Below, piece after piece: positions 43,453-51,449 of a DNA stretch of 64,000 nt; within the stretch, counting starts at the first letter, position 1; each line of letters opens with the position of its first letter. The notes beneath the pieces are model-generated. The model ran no database searches. It was given only the letters and a program-made list of their open reading frames with translations, and was not told the DNA's origin. Origin of the DNA: CAVRQM01 sp965246915 (lineage in GTDB: Bacteria; Pseudomonadota; Alphaproteobacteria; Acetobacterales; Acetobacteraceae); the NCBI GenBank assembly GCA_965246915.1, contig CBDFGB010000020.1, forward strand, positions 11,170 through 75,169, given 5' to 3'. Position numbers and translations under genes: made by a program.

Positions 43453-44142
43453 GGCGGGGCGGCTAGCCGCGTCGATATAGGCATGACCGAAGCAGGCATC
43501 CATCCACCGATTCTGCGAGAAGTGCTGCAGCACGGAGCTGTCGCAACGATATTCTTGCACGGACATCGGGACGATCCTGCTGTCAACGCCAAGTCGGGTG
43601 TTCAGATAGAAGCCGGAGAAAGTGTTGCCGCGACGCCCGTGACGGCGCGGATCGAAAGTATTTCGGTCCGGGCAATGTCGAGATCTACGCACTGCCGCAG
43701 CGCAGACCATCACGCGCGCGAGCGACATGGTACTCCCAATATGCCTGAGAGTCTGACTCTGAATGAAGTCGGAACGGACATCATTGGCAGAAAGTGAGTG
43801 GTCTAACTCTCGCCTCCGGAAGGCCACCAGTAGGCCTAACCCCGCCAAAGTCTCGCCTTTCTCTCGTTCCGGCTTCATTCAGAGACGGCCTCAAAGTCAA
43901 ACATTGGGTGTATCAAGATTTCCGATACACAGTTATCCACTCGTATTAGCGCCGCTGCAATGTTCGCGATGTCCGGCGAAATAGACCGGCGTTCGCTTGC
44001 GGCGACCGCGGACGCAACACAGGCGGGGCAGGATTGGGGGAAAATCAGCTCGCCCGTGGCAGGCCGCGAGCGATCCCTTCGGATATATCACCATCAGGTC
44101 TCCCAACCGACCAGATCGTCTATCCCGGGCGAGGTGCTGGCG
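43453..44142. other. about 690 bp without a supportable gene
   Basis: No frame here has a recognisable domain, and base composition is less GC-rich than in the flanking genes. One short plus-strand stretch at about 43610-43741, reading RKYFGPGNVEIYALPQRR and ending WYSQYA before a TGA, has a protein-like look and may be the end of a lost gene, but I cannot name it. The minus strand has an open frame at about 43480-43730 (MSLARVMVCAAAV), equally unassigned. A single TTATCCAC (43933-43940) resembles a DnaA box but is alone. Confidence 0.5.
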
Positions 44143-45051
44143 TCACATAAAACCCGGGTTGCTCGGCAGATAGTGTGACCAGTCACCAAATGGCCGGGCG
44201 GAGAGTAGGACGAAAGGCTCGTCGATCCGAAAGCCCAATCCAAAGGCTGCATCCTGCGTGCGGTCAGCCCGACCGGGAACCACCATCGAAAGTTGCGGTG
44301 ACTTCAACTCCAGAGCGCTACGCAGAACCGCCCGAATAGCCTGCCCCAAGTCGGTGCCGGGCAAGACGGCAAGCGGGCCGATATGACCGGCCGCCGAGAC
44401 GTAGGCGTAGCCCACCGGTTGCCCTGCCTGCTCGATGCGCAGCGCACGTGCCGCGACGCGGAGTTGGAAGGCGTGGTGCGACTCACGCCGGAAGCCAAGT
44501 ACCTCCTCGTCGATGTGGCTAAGCCAATCGCAAATGCGGGGCTCGGGCTCGATTGGCCGAGCCTCAAGGGCCGGAGTGCCGATCCGCGCCATCACCACCG
44601 AGGCCGATCCTACCAGCCGCAGCAGCGGCTCGCGCGGGTACAGCCCGTTCTGAATGTAGAGGCCCGTCGAGGCCGTGTTGTAGGCCATGGTGATGAGTGC
44701 GCGATTTGCAGCGCCGCTTTCCGCCGCGTGCCGCAGGGTCCTCGTAAGCATTGCCTGACCGATGCCCTTGGCCTGCGCACCGGGGCGAACGAAGAGTTGC
44801 GAGAGAAACCAGAATCGCTGCCGCATCCAAGAGAAGGCGAAGCCCTGCAATATGCCCTCTGCCTCAGCAACCCATAGGCTGGAGGAGGGCTCGCCCAAGG
44901 AGATGGTCTGAAACAGCGGCAGGCTTTGCGAAATGTTCGCCGCAAGGCCGTGGCGCACCCGCAGGTCATTGTAGGCGTCCTGCACAATTCGCATGGCGGG
45001 TTCGAGGTCCTCGACCGTTGCGAGACGGTAGCTGATGTGCATGTCTAGCAT
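44143..45051 (-). CDS. tandem GNAT-domain protein
   Basis: A 302-residue protein with two GNAT-like halves. The first is complete: YRLATVEDLEPAMRIVQDAYND, LWVAEAEGILQGFAFSWMRQ, LFVRPGAQAKGIGQAMLTRT (acetyl-CoA loop) and NTASTGLYIQNGLYPREPLL. The second (VGYAYVSAAGHIGPLAVLPG, AFGLGFRIDEPFVLLSARPF) has a degenerate cofactor loop and ends in FGDWSHYLPSNPGFM. The substrate is unknown. The start is ATG 45051 with GAGG 5 nt upstream; the frame open to 45264 is non-homologous. It diverges from the methyltransferase gene, sharing an upstream region of about 260 bp. Confidence 0.82.
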   Translation of the reverse strand: MLDMHISYRLATVEDLEPAMRIVQDAYNDLRVRHGLAANISQSLPLFQTISLGEPSSSLWVAEAEGILQGFAFSWMRQRFWFLSQLFVRPGAQAKGIGQAMLTRTLRHAAESGAANRALITMAYNTASTGLYIQNGLYPREPLLRLVGSASVVMARIGTPALEARPIEPEPRICDWLSHIDEEVLGFRRESHHAFQLRVAARALRIEQAGQPVGYAYVSAAGHIGPLAVLPGTDLGQAIRAVLRSALELKSPQLSMVVPGRADRTQDAAFGLGFRIDEPFVLLSARPFGDWSHYLPSNPGFM

Positions 45052-45313
45052 CAGTGCCTCGACACGGATTGGTGCGATCAAGGGAACGCATCCTGTAGTG
45101 CAAATCAAGAATCTTGCACCACACCGTGACCACTGATTGTCCGGGAATTTCCGTTGTCGCGTAAGTGGGAAGCTCGGCAACGGTGGCGCGCTTGCCAACC
45201 CGCCGACCAGACATCCGTACCCACCACTTCGCGTGCCGACGACCACTGGCAGGGTTGGCGTCATCGGTGCGACGTGGTTAGCCTAGACTCCAAAGTCTGA
45301 GCAAGGGGCTCGT

Positions 45314-46117
45314 ATGCAGCCGGCACAAACGAAATGGGCCGCCACCGACCCCGTCCAATATGAACACTTCATGGGACGATGGAGCGAGCGCCTAACTGGA
45401 CCTTTTCTGACATTTGCCGGCGTCAGTCCTGGAACTCGTGTGCTCGACGTCGGATGCGGCACAGGAGTGCTGACAAAAGCACTGGCGGAGGCCGGTGCTA
45501 TGGTGACTGGAATTGATGCCTCGGAACCGTATCTAAGCGGTGCCCGTCAACATCGCTCGCACTTAAATATCGCCTACGAACTCGGCGACATCCGCCAGAT
45601 GCGCTTCGGGAAGGGCACCTTCGACGCCAGTTTCTCGACGTTGGTCTTGGACATTCTTCCCGAGGTTGAGGAGGTGGCTTTCGAGATGCGGCGGGTTGTG
45701 CGTCGTGGGGGTGTGGTAGCGTCTGGCGTGCATGACTATTGGGGTTTCCCAATTTTCTCACTGGTTTGGGATACGGCCGCCGTGCTTGACGACGTCATAA
45801 GTGGAATGAGAGATGCAGCGAAAGCGCATCCACTTGTAGCGGCGAACAAGCAGGCAGCGCTGTGGAGAAAGATCGGGCTCAGCGACGTAGTGGAGATGCC
45901 GTTGGTCATCGATTGTGAGTACCCCTCCTTCGCTGACTATTGGGCGACGTTCACCGGTGGTCAGGGACGACTCCCTATACGGCTAAAGCAACTCTCGGAC
46001 AGCGTGCGCAGCGAAATCGAACGGCACGTCCGAGCGGGCTATTTGGCTGGATCTCCGGATGGGCACCGGATTTTCCCGATGATTATCCGCGCCGTGCGCG
46101 GTGTCGTCCCGGACTGA
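45314..46117 (+). CDS. class I SAM-dependent methyltransferase
   Basis: A 267-residue methyltransferase of the UbiE/Methyltransf_11-25 style. Motif I is VLDVGCGTGVLTKAL, followed by an acidic loop after strand 2 (VTGIDASEPYL), then ELGDIRQMRFGKGTFDASFS and the strand-4 region LVLDILPEVEEVAFEMRRVV. The opening YEHFMGRWSERL is common in small-molecule methyltransferases. The ATG has AAGGGG 5 nt upstream. Codon use is noticeably less GC-biased than in the core genes (for example AAT, TTA and ATA codons occur), and it sits in a stretch with a decayed recombinase, so acquisition by transfer is likely. Confidence 0.85.
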   Translation: MQPAQTKWAATDPVQYEHFMGRWSERLTGPFLTFAGVSPGTRVLDVGCGTGVLTKALAEAGAMVTGIDASEPYLSGARQHRSHLNIAYELGDIRQMRFGKGTFDASFSTLVLDILPEVEEVAFEMRRVVRRGGVVASGVHDYWGFPIFSLVWDTAAVLDDVISGMRDAAKAHPLVAANKQAALWRKIGLSDVVEMPLVIDCEYPSFADYWATFTGGQGRLPIRLKQLSDSVRSEIERHVRAGYLAGSPDGHRIFPMIIRAVRGVVPD

Positions 46118-46204
46118 ATCCGGAGATTACTGACGGAATTGCCTATGGGTCTCGCGCATACATCAGGAATTTCGCACCAGATTGAGGCTGCTGGTTCAAT
46201 CGGG

Positions 46205-46500
46205 CTTTTTCGGTGCATAAGTCTGATGCATAACAAAGGTATGATTTGCGTGTATACACGCGTATTGACGGACTGGCAAAGCATGACGGCACAGGTTGCC
46301 GCGCCGATGACCGCCGGAGCGATAAAGGTGTTCCGCGAGGTGGCGTCGGTCGAAAAGACCGCCCGGGCGCAGCTGCGCAAAGTCCTCGCTGCCCTCGACC
46401 GGCTGGCGGGATCCACCCGCGACCTGCTGAACGTGCTGGCGCAAGTGACGGAGCGCAAGGTGGGCTTTCGCTCACTGGCGGACGCCTGGGCCGATCGTGC
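46205..46500 (+). pseudogene. decayed serine recombinase (resolvase family) fragment
   Basis: One frame reads VYTRVLTDWQSMTAQVAAP, KVFREVASVEKTARAQLRKV, then LAALDRLAGSTRDLLNVLAQ and VGFRSLADAWADRA. This aligns with the N-terminal catalytic domain of Tn3-type resolvases, whose start is YARVSTDxQ. The catalytic Ser is Leu here, about 12 residues between the LAALD and RLA blocks are missing, and the frame ends where it meets the reversed ureidoglycolate lyase fragment at about 46500. No DNA-binding HTH remains. It marks an old mobile-element insertion or deletion. Confidence 0.75.
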
Positions 46501-47057
46501 CGTCCACCTTCGGCATCGGGTTTTCATACCACGTCGCCCGGTGGATCTGGATCGCGCTGTCGCCCGGCACCCAGAACGCCCGGACCTCGTCGAGCGCAGG
46601 AACCATGGCCGCCGACCGGAATGAAGGTCTGGGTCAGCTGCTGATGCCGCTCCAGGAACAGCACGCTCGTGCCGCGATTCCGGCCGCGCACGATGAACCA
46701 TTCGGTGGGCTGGTCGGTCTCGAAATTCTCGCGATACAGGTCGAGCTTGTCGCCATAGGTGTTGATCGGAAGGCGGGTGCGGCCGGCGTCGGTCAGCACG
46801 ACGCCGAACGGCGCGAAGTTCTCGGCCGTCACCGCCTCGAATTTTAGGGTGCTGACCGTGTGGACCGGAACGCTGGTCTTCGGCGCGGCGCCTGCGGTGG
46901 CGAAGGCGTTGCCTTCCGGAAGTTTCGGAATGGGCGCGGCGGAGCCGGCCTCGGCGGGCGCAAGGGCGGCGGCGGCCAGCACGGCGCCGCCGGAGAGCGC
47001 CGACGACAGGACAACACGGCGGGTTGGGGCAAGGGACCCGGGAATGGCTCCGTTCAC
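46495..47057 (-). pseudogene. allA: truncated, frameshifted ureidoglycolate lyase gene
   Basis: The minus-strand frame starts at a GTG with a Tat-like signal (TRRVVLSSALSGGAVLAAAAL), then an AllA body: VSTLKFEAVTAENFAPFGVV, INTYGDKLDLYRENF, TEWFIVRGRNRGTSVLFLER and HQQLTQTFIPVGGHG. There the frame breaks into unrelated sequence. The next frame resumes with LDEVRAFWVPGDSAIQIHRA followed by TWYENPMPKVDGTI and then runs into the recombinase remnant. So the stretch normally holding FLAVVAP is gone, and the C-terminus is cut. AllA cleaves ureidoglycolate in allantoin breakdown; this copy is unlikely to be active. No other allantoin genes are present. Confidence 0.75.
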
Positions 47058-47171
47058 AAGATTGCGGGAAAGGCGGCGGCGGCAGAGGGCGCGCGCCGTC
47101 GGGACGAAAAATGCCTGCGGCCCGCCTCGCCCGCGCTCCGGTCCTTGTCGCCGAACTTTATCCGGAACGGA

Positions 47172-47453
47172 TCACAGCAGCCCCTTCACCAGGGCCTCCC
47201 GCAAGACCTTCTCGACGCGCGCGTTGTAGCCCTTGCCGGTCGCGCGAACGCCGGCGACCACGTCGGCCGCGAGCCGAAATCCGATATGCACCTTTGGCGT
47301 GACGACCGGCGGACGCCCCATCCGCTTGTATTGTTCGGGGAATACCTCGCTGAACGGCTTCGCCCGTGCGAAATCAGCGTCCGTCCACTCCGGGATTTCC
47401 GCCTCATCCCAGTCCTTCTGCGAAATGTGGGAGGGTCGCTTGCGACTCGGCAT
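47172..47453 (-). CDS. brnA: BrnA antitoxin
   Basis: A 93-residue BrnA-family antitoxin: DWDEAEIPEWTDADFARAKPF, VFPEQYKRMGRPPVVTPKVHI followed by FRLAADVVAGVRATGKGYNA and RVEKVLREAL. The C-terminus is the ribbon-helix-helix that represses its own operon and neutralises BrnT. I start at ATG 47453 (MPSRKRPSHIS), which lies inside the 3' end of brnT with AAGGAA about 11 nt upstream, the usual overlap in this system; ATG 47474 is the alternative. It is downstream of, and overlaps, the toxin gene. Confidence 0.88.
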   Translation of the reverse strand: MPSRKRPSHISQKDWDEAEIPEWTDADFARAKPFSEVFPEQYKRMGRPPVVTPKVHIGFRLAADVVAGVRATGKGYNARVEKVLREALVKGLL

Positions 47454-47706
47454 AGCGTCTTGTTTCCTTACCATCGGCTTTTCTCAAGGAGATGGCCCGA
47501 ACGATCTCCCCGCGCATGGTGAAGGCGAGAAGATACAGGCGTCCGGATACAACCCCGATCGCCTGAAATCGCGCTTCTCCGTAATCGTACCGGTCATCCA
47601 CCTGAATCATGGCGGTCGCGAATTCCATGCCTGCGGCCAGGGTCAGCGAGACGCCATGCTTCGCGCGGTTGATCTCATCCTTATTCGGGTCGAACTCGAT
47701 CTCCAC
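47404..47706 (-). CDS. brnT: BrnT ribonuclease toxin
   Basis: A BrnT-family toxin of about 100 residues: IEFDPNKDEINRAKHGVSLT, QVDDRYDYGEARFQAIGVVS and LLAFTMRGEIVRAISLRKAD followed by ETRRYAE. These are the conserved blocks of this RelE-fold RNase, including the His and Arg residues (KHG, RR). The start is uncertain: GTG 47706 gives the family start VEIEFDP, while GTG 47742 adds 12 residues; neither has a clear ribosome site. brnA overlaps its end. Adaptive TA pairs of this type often sit in acquired regions, as here. Confidence 0.88.
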   Translation of the reverse strand: MEIEFDPNKDEINRAKHGVSLTLAAGMEFATAMIQVDDRYDYGEARFQAIGVVSGRLYLLAFTMRGEIVRAISLRKADGKETRRYAESQATLPHFAEGLG

Positions 47707-47835
47707 CCATATTTGTAGCAACAAGAAGGAGCTTGGCAACACCTTTTTGTGGTTACATAAATGGTTGCTTTCACCGCCCTCGCCCCGTTGCGATGAACGC
47801 GCTATAGCGGCCTCCTACACGCTAGGGAGTCCACG

Positions 47836-48042
47836 ATGAAACTCAGCGCCCGCAACCAGATCAAAGGCCGCGTCACCAAGGTCGAGAAGGGCCAGACCAC
47901 CGCCCATGTCGCCATCGACATCGGCAACGGCGTCACCATCACCTCCTCCATTACCAACGAGGCGGTCGACGAGCTTGGCCTGAAGGTCGGCGACGAGGCG
48001 ACCGCGGTGATCAAGGCGTCCGACGTCATGGTCGCGGTCTGA
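47836..48042 (+). CDS. molbindin (single TOBE/Mop domain)
   Basis: A 68-residue protein consisting of one Mop/TOBE domain: SARNQIKGRVTKVEKGQTTA followed by HVAIDIGNGVTITSSITNEA and LKVGDEATAVIKASDVMV. Molbindins assemble into hexamers that bind molybdate or tungstate and buffer it in the cytoplasm. The start has AGGGAG about 8 nt upstream. The next gene, encoding a secreted SUOX-fold-like protein, starts 4 bp downstream, so the pair is probably an operon with a molybdenum theme. Confidence 0.93.
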   Translation: MKLSARNQIKGRVTKVEKGQTTAHVAIDIGNGVTITSSITNEAVDELGLKVGDEATAVIKASDVMVAV

Positions 48043-48046
48043 CCTG

Positions 48047-48505
48047 ATGCGCAACTGGCTGGCCGCCGCCTTCCTTCTCGCGGCAAGCCTACCGGCGAGC
48101 GCCCAATCCGTCATCGTCGCGCGGCAGATCGAGCAGACCCACCCGCTCGACCTCGCGACCCTGCCCTCGGTCGAGGTGTCGGTCGCCTTCCAGACCGGCA
48201 GCGGGCCGCAGCAGGGGCGCTTCCGCGGCCCCCTGCTCTGGTCGGTCATCGAGGCCAGCGACATGATCCCGGAAGGCGAGGGCAAGACCCGGACCTCGCA
48301 TAGCGTGGTGGTGACCGGCCGCGACGGCTACAAGGCGCTGCTGGGGCTGGCCGAGATCGATCCGGATTTCGAGGACAAGCAGGTCGTCCTCGCCACGATG
48401 AAGGACGGCCAGAAGATCGGCGCCGGGGAATTGCGTCTCGTCGTGCCCGGCGACAAGCATGGCGCACGCAACGTGCGTGATGTGGTCCGCATCGAGGTGC
48501 GTTAG
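48047..48505 (+). CDS. secreted molybdopterin-dependent-oxidoreductase-like (SUOX fold) protein
   Basis: A 152-residue protein with a signal peptide (MRNWLAAAFLLAASLPASA) and a body with the look of the oxidoreductase molybdopterin-binding (SUOX) fold: GRFRGPLLWSVIEASDMIPE, SVVVTGRDGYKALLGLAEID and LRLVVPGDKHGARNVRDVVR followed by IEV. The Cys that ligates molybdenum in true sulfite-oxidase proteins is not present, so it is probably a cofactor-free binding relative. It follows the molbindin by 4 bp and converges on the ABC permease with overlapping stops. Confidence 0.8.
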   Translation: MRNWLAAAFLLAASLPASAQSVIVARQIEQTHPLDLATLPSVEVSVAFQTGSGPQQGRFRGPLLWSVIEASDMIPEGEGKTRTSHSVVVTGRDGYKALLGLAEIDPDFEDKQVVLATMKDGQKIGAGELRLVVPGDKHGARNVRDVVRIEVR

Positions 48506-49359
48506 GCCGTCGCGCCCGCGATCTCCGCGTCGACCCGTTCGGCCTCACGCGCCACGACCCGCTTGCGCGCCGCCTGCCGCCGCCGCAGCGCCTCGGCCGC
48601 CACGGCGCCCACCAAGGTGACGGCGACGATGATGACGGCGAGTGCGCTGACCGATGGAGACACCCCCTGCCGCACCCGTCCGGCCAGCACGGTGGTCAGC
48701 GTCTTGTCGGCCAGAATCGCGAACGTCGTCGTGTTGTAGTTCTCGAAGCTCGACAGGAACGCCAGGACGGAAGCCGACAGCACGGCCGGTCGAAGATACG
48801 GCAGCAGAACGTGCCGGAACACCTGCGGGCGGCTGGCACCAAGATCCAGTGCGGCTTCCTCGAGCGCGCGATCGAACCGTTGCAGGCGCGCGAGGAACAC
48901 CAGCATGCAATAGGATGCGATGAAGCTCGACTGGCCTAGAACGGTCAGCAGCGTGCCGTTGTATAGGAACCGCGTGCCGGTCAGTCCGGTCATGTCGCGC
49001 CAGAAGATCACCGTCGAGATGCCGATGATGACGCCCGGCGTCAGCACCGGCGACACGACGACCAAATAATACAGGCCGCGGACCCGGCCATCGACCTGCT
49101 GCATCACGAGCGCGCCCGCCAGACCCAGCGGCACCGACAGCACGACAACGAACAGGCCAATGCGAAAACTGTTCTGCAGGCCGTAGAGGACCGCGTCGTC
49201 CTCTGCCAGCGCCGCGAACCATTGCCAGGTGAATTCGCGAAACGGCAGTACGGTCGGATAGCTCTCGACGTTGAACGCGGTGATCGCGAGCACCACCAAA
49301 GGCCCGAGCAGAAAGGTGAAGAAGCTCGCCAGATAGAGCCAAATCGCCAGCCGGTTCAT
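48502..49359 (-). CDS. spermidine/putrescine-type ABC permease (PotC-like)
   Basis: A 285-residue inner-membrane protein with six predicted helices and the permease EAA loop (EEAALDLGASRPQVFRHVLLPYLRPAV). The opening MNRLAIWLYLASFFTFLLGPL and the SFENYNTTTFAILADKTLTT segment match PotC-type permeases of polyamine importers. ATG 49359 overlaps the stop of the partner permease (ATGA). It is the last gene of a four-gene block of binding protein, ATPase and two permeases, all on the minus strand. The C-terminus is an Arg/Ala-rich tail. Confidence 0.9.
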   Translation of the reverse strand: MNRLAIWLYLASFFTFLLGPLVVLAITAFNVESYPTVLPFREFTWQWFAALAEDDAVLYGLQNSFRIGLFVVVLSVPLGLAGALVMQQVDGRVRGLYYLVVVSPVLTPGVIIGISTVIFWRDMTGLTGTRFLYNGTLLTVLGQSSFIASYCMLVFLARLQRFDRALEEAALDLGASRPQVFRHVLLPYLRPAVLSASVLAFLSSFENYNTTTFAILADKTLTTVLAGRVRQGVSPSVSALAVIIVAVTLVGAVAAEALRRRQAARKRVVAREAERVDAEIAGATA

Positions 49360-50360
49360 TTCGTAATCTCGCCAAGGCTCAGTCGGCTGACTCGGAGCAC
49401 CAGCAGCACGAAGGCGACACAGGTCAGGAGCAGCACCAGCGCGTAGGCAGACCCCTGCGGCCAGTTGAACGCCTGATAGAACCGGTCGTAGACGATCGGC
49501 GTAAACCACAGCGTGCGTGGCCCACCGAGGATCAGCGGCGCCGCCAGCGCCCCTGAGCACAGCATGAACACCAGGGTGCAGCCGGACGCGATGCCGGGTT
49601 TGGCGTGGGGGACCACGATGTCGCGATGGATGCGCCACCAGGGCGCTCCGAGGTCGCGCGCCGCCTCGATCTGGTCCTTGGCCAGACTCTCGATCGCGTT
49701 GTAGAGCGGAAACAGCATCAACAGCACGTAAGCATAGGTCAGCCCGACATAGAGGGCGACGTTGTTGCCGAGGAAATCGATCGGGGCGTCGAGCACTCTC
49801 GCGCCGAGCAGTCCTTTGTTGAGGATCCCGCCGGAGCCGAAGATCACCCGGAACGCGAAGGCGCGAAGGATTTCGTTGACCCAGTAAGGCAGGATCAGCA
49901 GCAGCAGCAGGATGCGCAGCCGGCCGGGCGGGCTGACTTTCGCCATGTAGAAGGCGATCGGGTAGCAGATCGCCAGATCAATCGCAGTGACCACGACACT
50001 GGCGACGATGGTGATGACGAACGCCCAGAGATGCGTCGAATTCCACGACGCGGTACTGGTCGCGCTGCCAAACAGGAAATAGCGGTAGTTGTCGAGCGTG
50101 TAGAGATCGAGCGGCCCGCCTGTCTGCGCGGGCGGCAGTTTCGGCCGGAACGACAATTCCACCATCGAAAGTTGCGGCAACAGGATCAGCAACATCATCC
50201 AGATTGCAACTCCGCCGATCAGGTAGGCACCCACCGCCGCGCCGTTGCGTTCAAAGAACGTTGGGCCGGGACGCGGATGGAGTCTCGCGTTCAGCCAGAA
50301 CGCGGCCGCTACGGCGAACGGCACGGCGAGCAGGATCCAATGCCCGATGGCGGCGTTCAT
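49356..50360 (-). CDS. spermidine/putrescine-type ABC permease (PotB-like)
   Basis: A 334-residue permease with an extra N-terminal helix, then IWMMLLILLPQLSMVELSF, LWAFVITIVASVVVTAIDLA, the EAA loop (IEAARDLGAPWWRIHRDIVVPHAKPG) and GALAAPLILGGPRTLWFTPI. It should form a heterodimeric channel with the neighbouring PotC-like protein for import of a polyamine or similar cation. It starts at an ATG about 33 bp after the ATPase stop. Stop and next start overlap by 4 nt. Confidence 0.9.
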   Translation of the reverse strand: MNAAIGHWILLAVPFAVAAAFWLNARLHPRPGPTFFERNGAAVGAYLIGGVAIWMMLLILLPQLSMVELSFRPKLPPAQTGGPLDLYTLDNYRYFLFGSATSTASWNSTHLWAFVITIVASVVVTAIDLAICYPIAFYMAKVSPPGRLRILLLLLILPYWVNEILRAFAFRVIFGSGGILNKGLLGARVLDAPIDFLGNNVALYVGLTYAYVLLMLFPLYNAIESLAKDQIEAARDLGAPWWRIHRDIVVPHAKPGIASGCTLVFMLCSGALAAPLILGGPRTLWFTPIVYDRFYQAFNWPQGSAYALVLLLTCVAFVLLVLRVSRLSLGEITK

Positions 50361-50393
50361 GTTGTCGCTACACCCTCACACCACGAAGACACC

Positions 50394-51449
50394 CTATTCA
50401 ACCGGCAACACCACCGCGTCGCGCTCCGCGAACCCGAGACGCACCCGCTCGCCCGGTGCGGGCGGCGCTTGGCGCGACAGCGTCGCCACGAGGGCCACGC
50501 CCCCGGCGGCGGTGAAGTTCACGTGCGTCAGGCTGCCCTCGTACGCGCTGCCGTTGGCCTGGGCCTCGATCGCGTTCTCGCCGGACTCGATCTCCACCGC
50601 CTCCGGCCGCACGAACAGTGTCGCGCGCGACCCCCGCGCCAGATGACGCGGATTGAGTGCCCGCAAGGGACCAAGCGAGGTATCGAGCACGACGGCCTCG
50701 GCGTCGGCCTGCGAGATCACGCCGGGCACCGCGTTCGTCTCGCCCACGAAACCGGCGACGAACGCGGTGCGGGGACGCTCATACATGTCGCGCGGCTCGC
50801 CGACCTGTTCGATACGCCCGCGGTTCATCACCGCGACGCGATCCGACATGGTCAGCGCCTCGCCCTGATCGTGCGTGATATAGATGAACGTGACGCCCAC
50901 GCGACGCTGGATCGCCCGCAGCTCGTTGCGCATATGCTGGCGCAGCTTCAGGTCGAGGGCCGAAAGCGGCTCGTCCAGCAGCAGCACCTGCGGCTCGACC
51001 GCAAGCGCGCGCGCGATGGCCACGCGCTGCTTCTGGCCGCCGGAGAGCTCGTCGATGCGCTTTCCGCCCTGGTCGGCCAGCGCCACAAGGTCCAGCAATC
51101 CCTCGGCCTTGCGCTGGCGCGCGGACGACGCAACACCGCGCACCCGCAGGCCGTAGGCGACGTTCTCGGTCACGGTCATCATCGGAAACAGCGCGAGCGA
51201 CTGGAAAATCAGCGCGGTCGGCCGCTTGTTGGCGCCGATGCCGCGCATGTCCCGCCCGCCGATACGCACCACCCCTTCGGTCGGCTCGACGAAGCCGGAG
51301 ATGGTGCGCAGCAGCGTCGTCTTGCCGCAGCCGGACGGCCCGAGGAAGCTGAAGAACTCCCCGGGCGCGATCCGCAGCGAAATGTCCTCGGCTGCGGTGA
51401 ACGGGCCAAAGCGGACCGTCACCGCATCGAGTTCGACGTCGGCCGTCAC
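50394..51449 (-). CDS. spermidine/putrescine-type ABC ATPase (PotA-like)
   Basis: A 351-residue ABC ATPase. Walker A is GPSGCGKTTLLR, the Q-loop lies in LIFQSLALFP, the signature is ELSGGQKQRVAIARAL, Walker B is VLLLDEPLSALD and the H-loop is YITHDQGEAL. A C-terminal TOBE/OB domain follows (RGSRATLFVRPEAVEIESGE). All catalytic motifs are intact, unlike the divergent ATPase at 27-28 kb. The start is a GTG at 51449 that overlaps the binding-protein stop (GTGA), with AAGG upstream; the frame open to 52070 is antisense and non-homologous. Confidence 0.92.
   Translation of the reverse strand: MTADVELDAVTVRFGPFTAAEDISLRIAPGEFFSFLGPSGCGKTTLLRTISGFVEPTEGVVRIGGRDMRGIGANKRPTALIFQSLALFPMMTVTENVAYGLRVRGVASSARQRKAEGLLDLVALADQGGKRIDELSGGQKQRVAIARALAVEPQVLLLDEPLSALDLKLRQHMRNELRAIQRRVGVTFIYITHDQGEALTMSDRVAVMNRGRIEQVGEPRDMYERPRTAFVAGFVGETNAVPGVISQADAEAVVLDTSLGPLRALNPRHLARGSRATLFVRPEAVEIESGENAIEAQANGSAYEGSLTHVNFTAAGGVALVATLSRQAPPAPGERVRLGFAERDAVVLPVE

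Noticed and set aside
42739..43878. 379-codon minus-strand frame running into the gene-free stretch
   Set aside because: Most of it is antisense to the cobT VWA domain. Only the part beyond 43480 could be independent, and it has no recognisable family.
43933..43940. TTATCCAC resembling a DnaA box
   Set aside because: Single copy, with no AT-rich unwinding region or dnaA/dnaN/hemE context, so not an origin.
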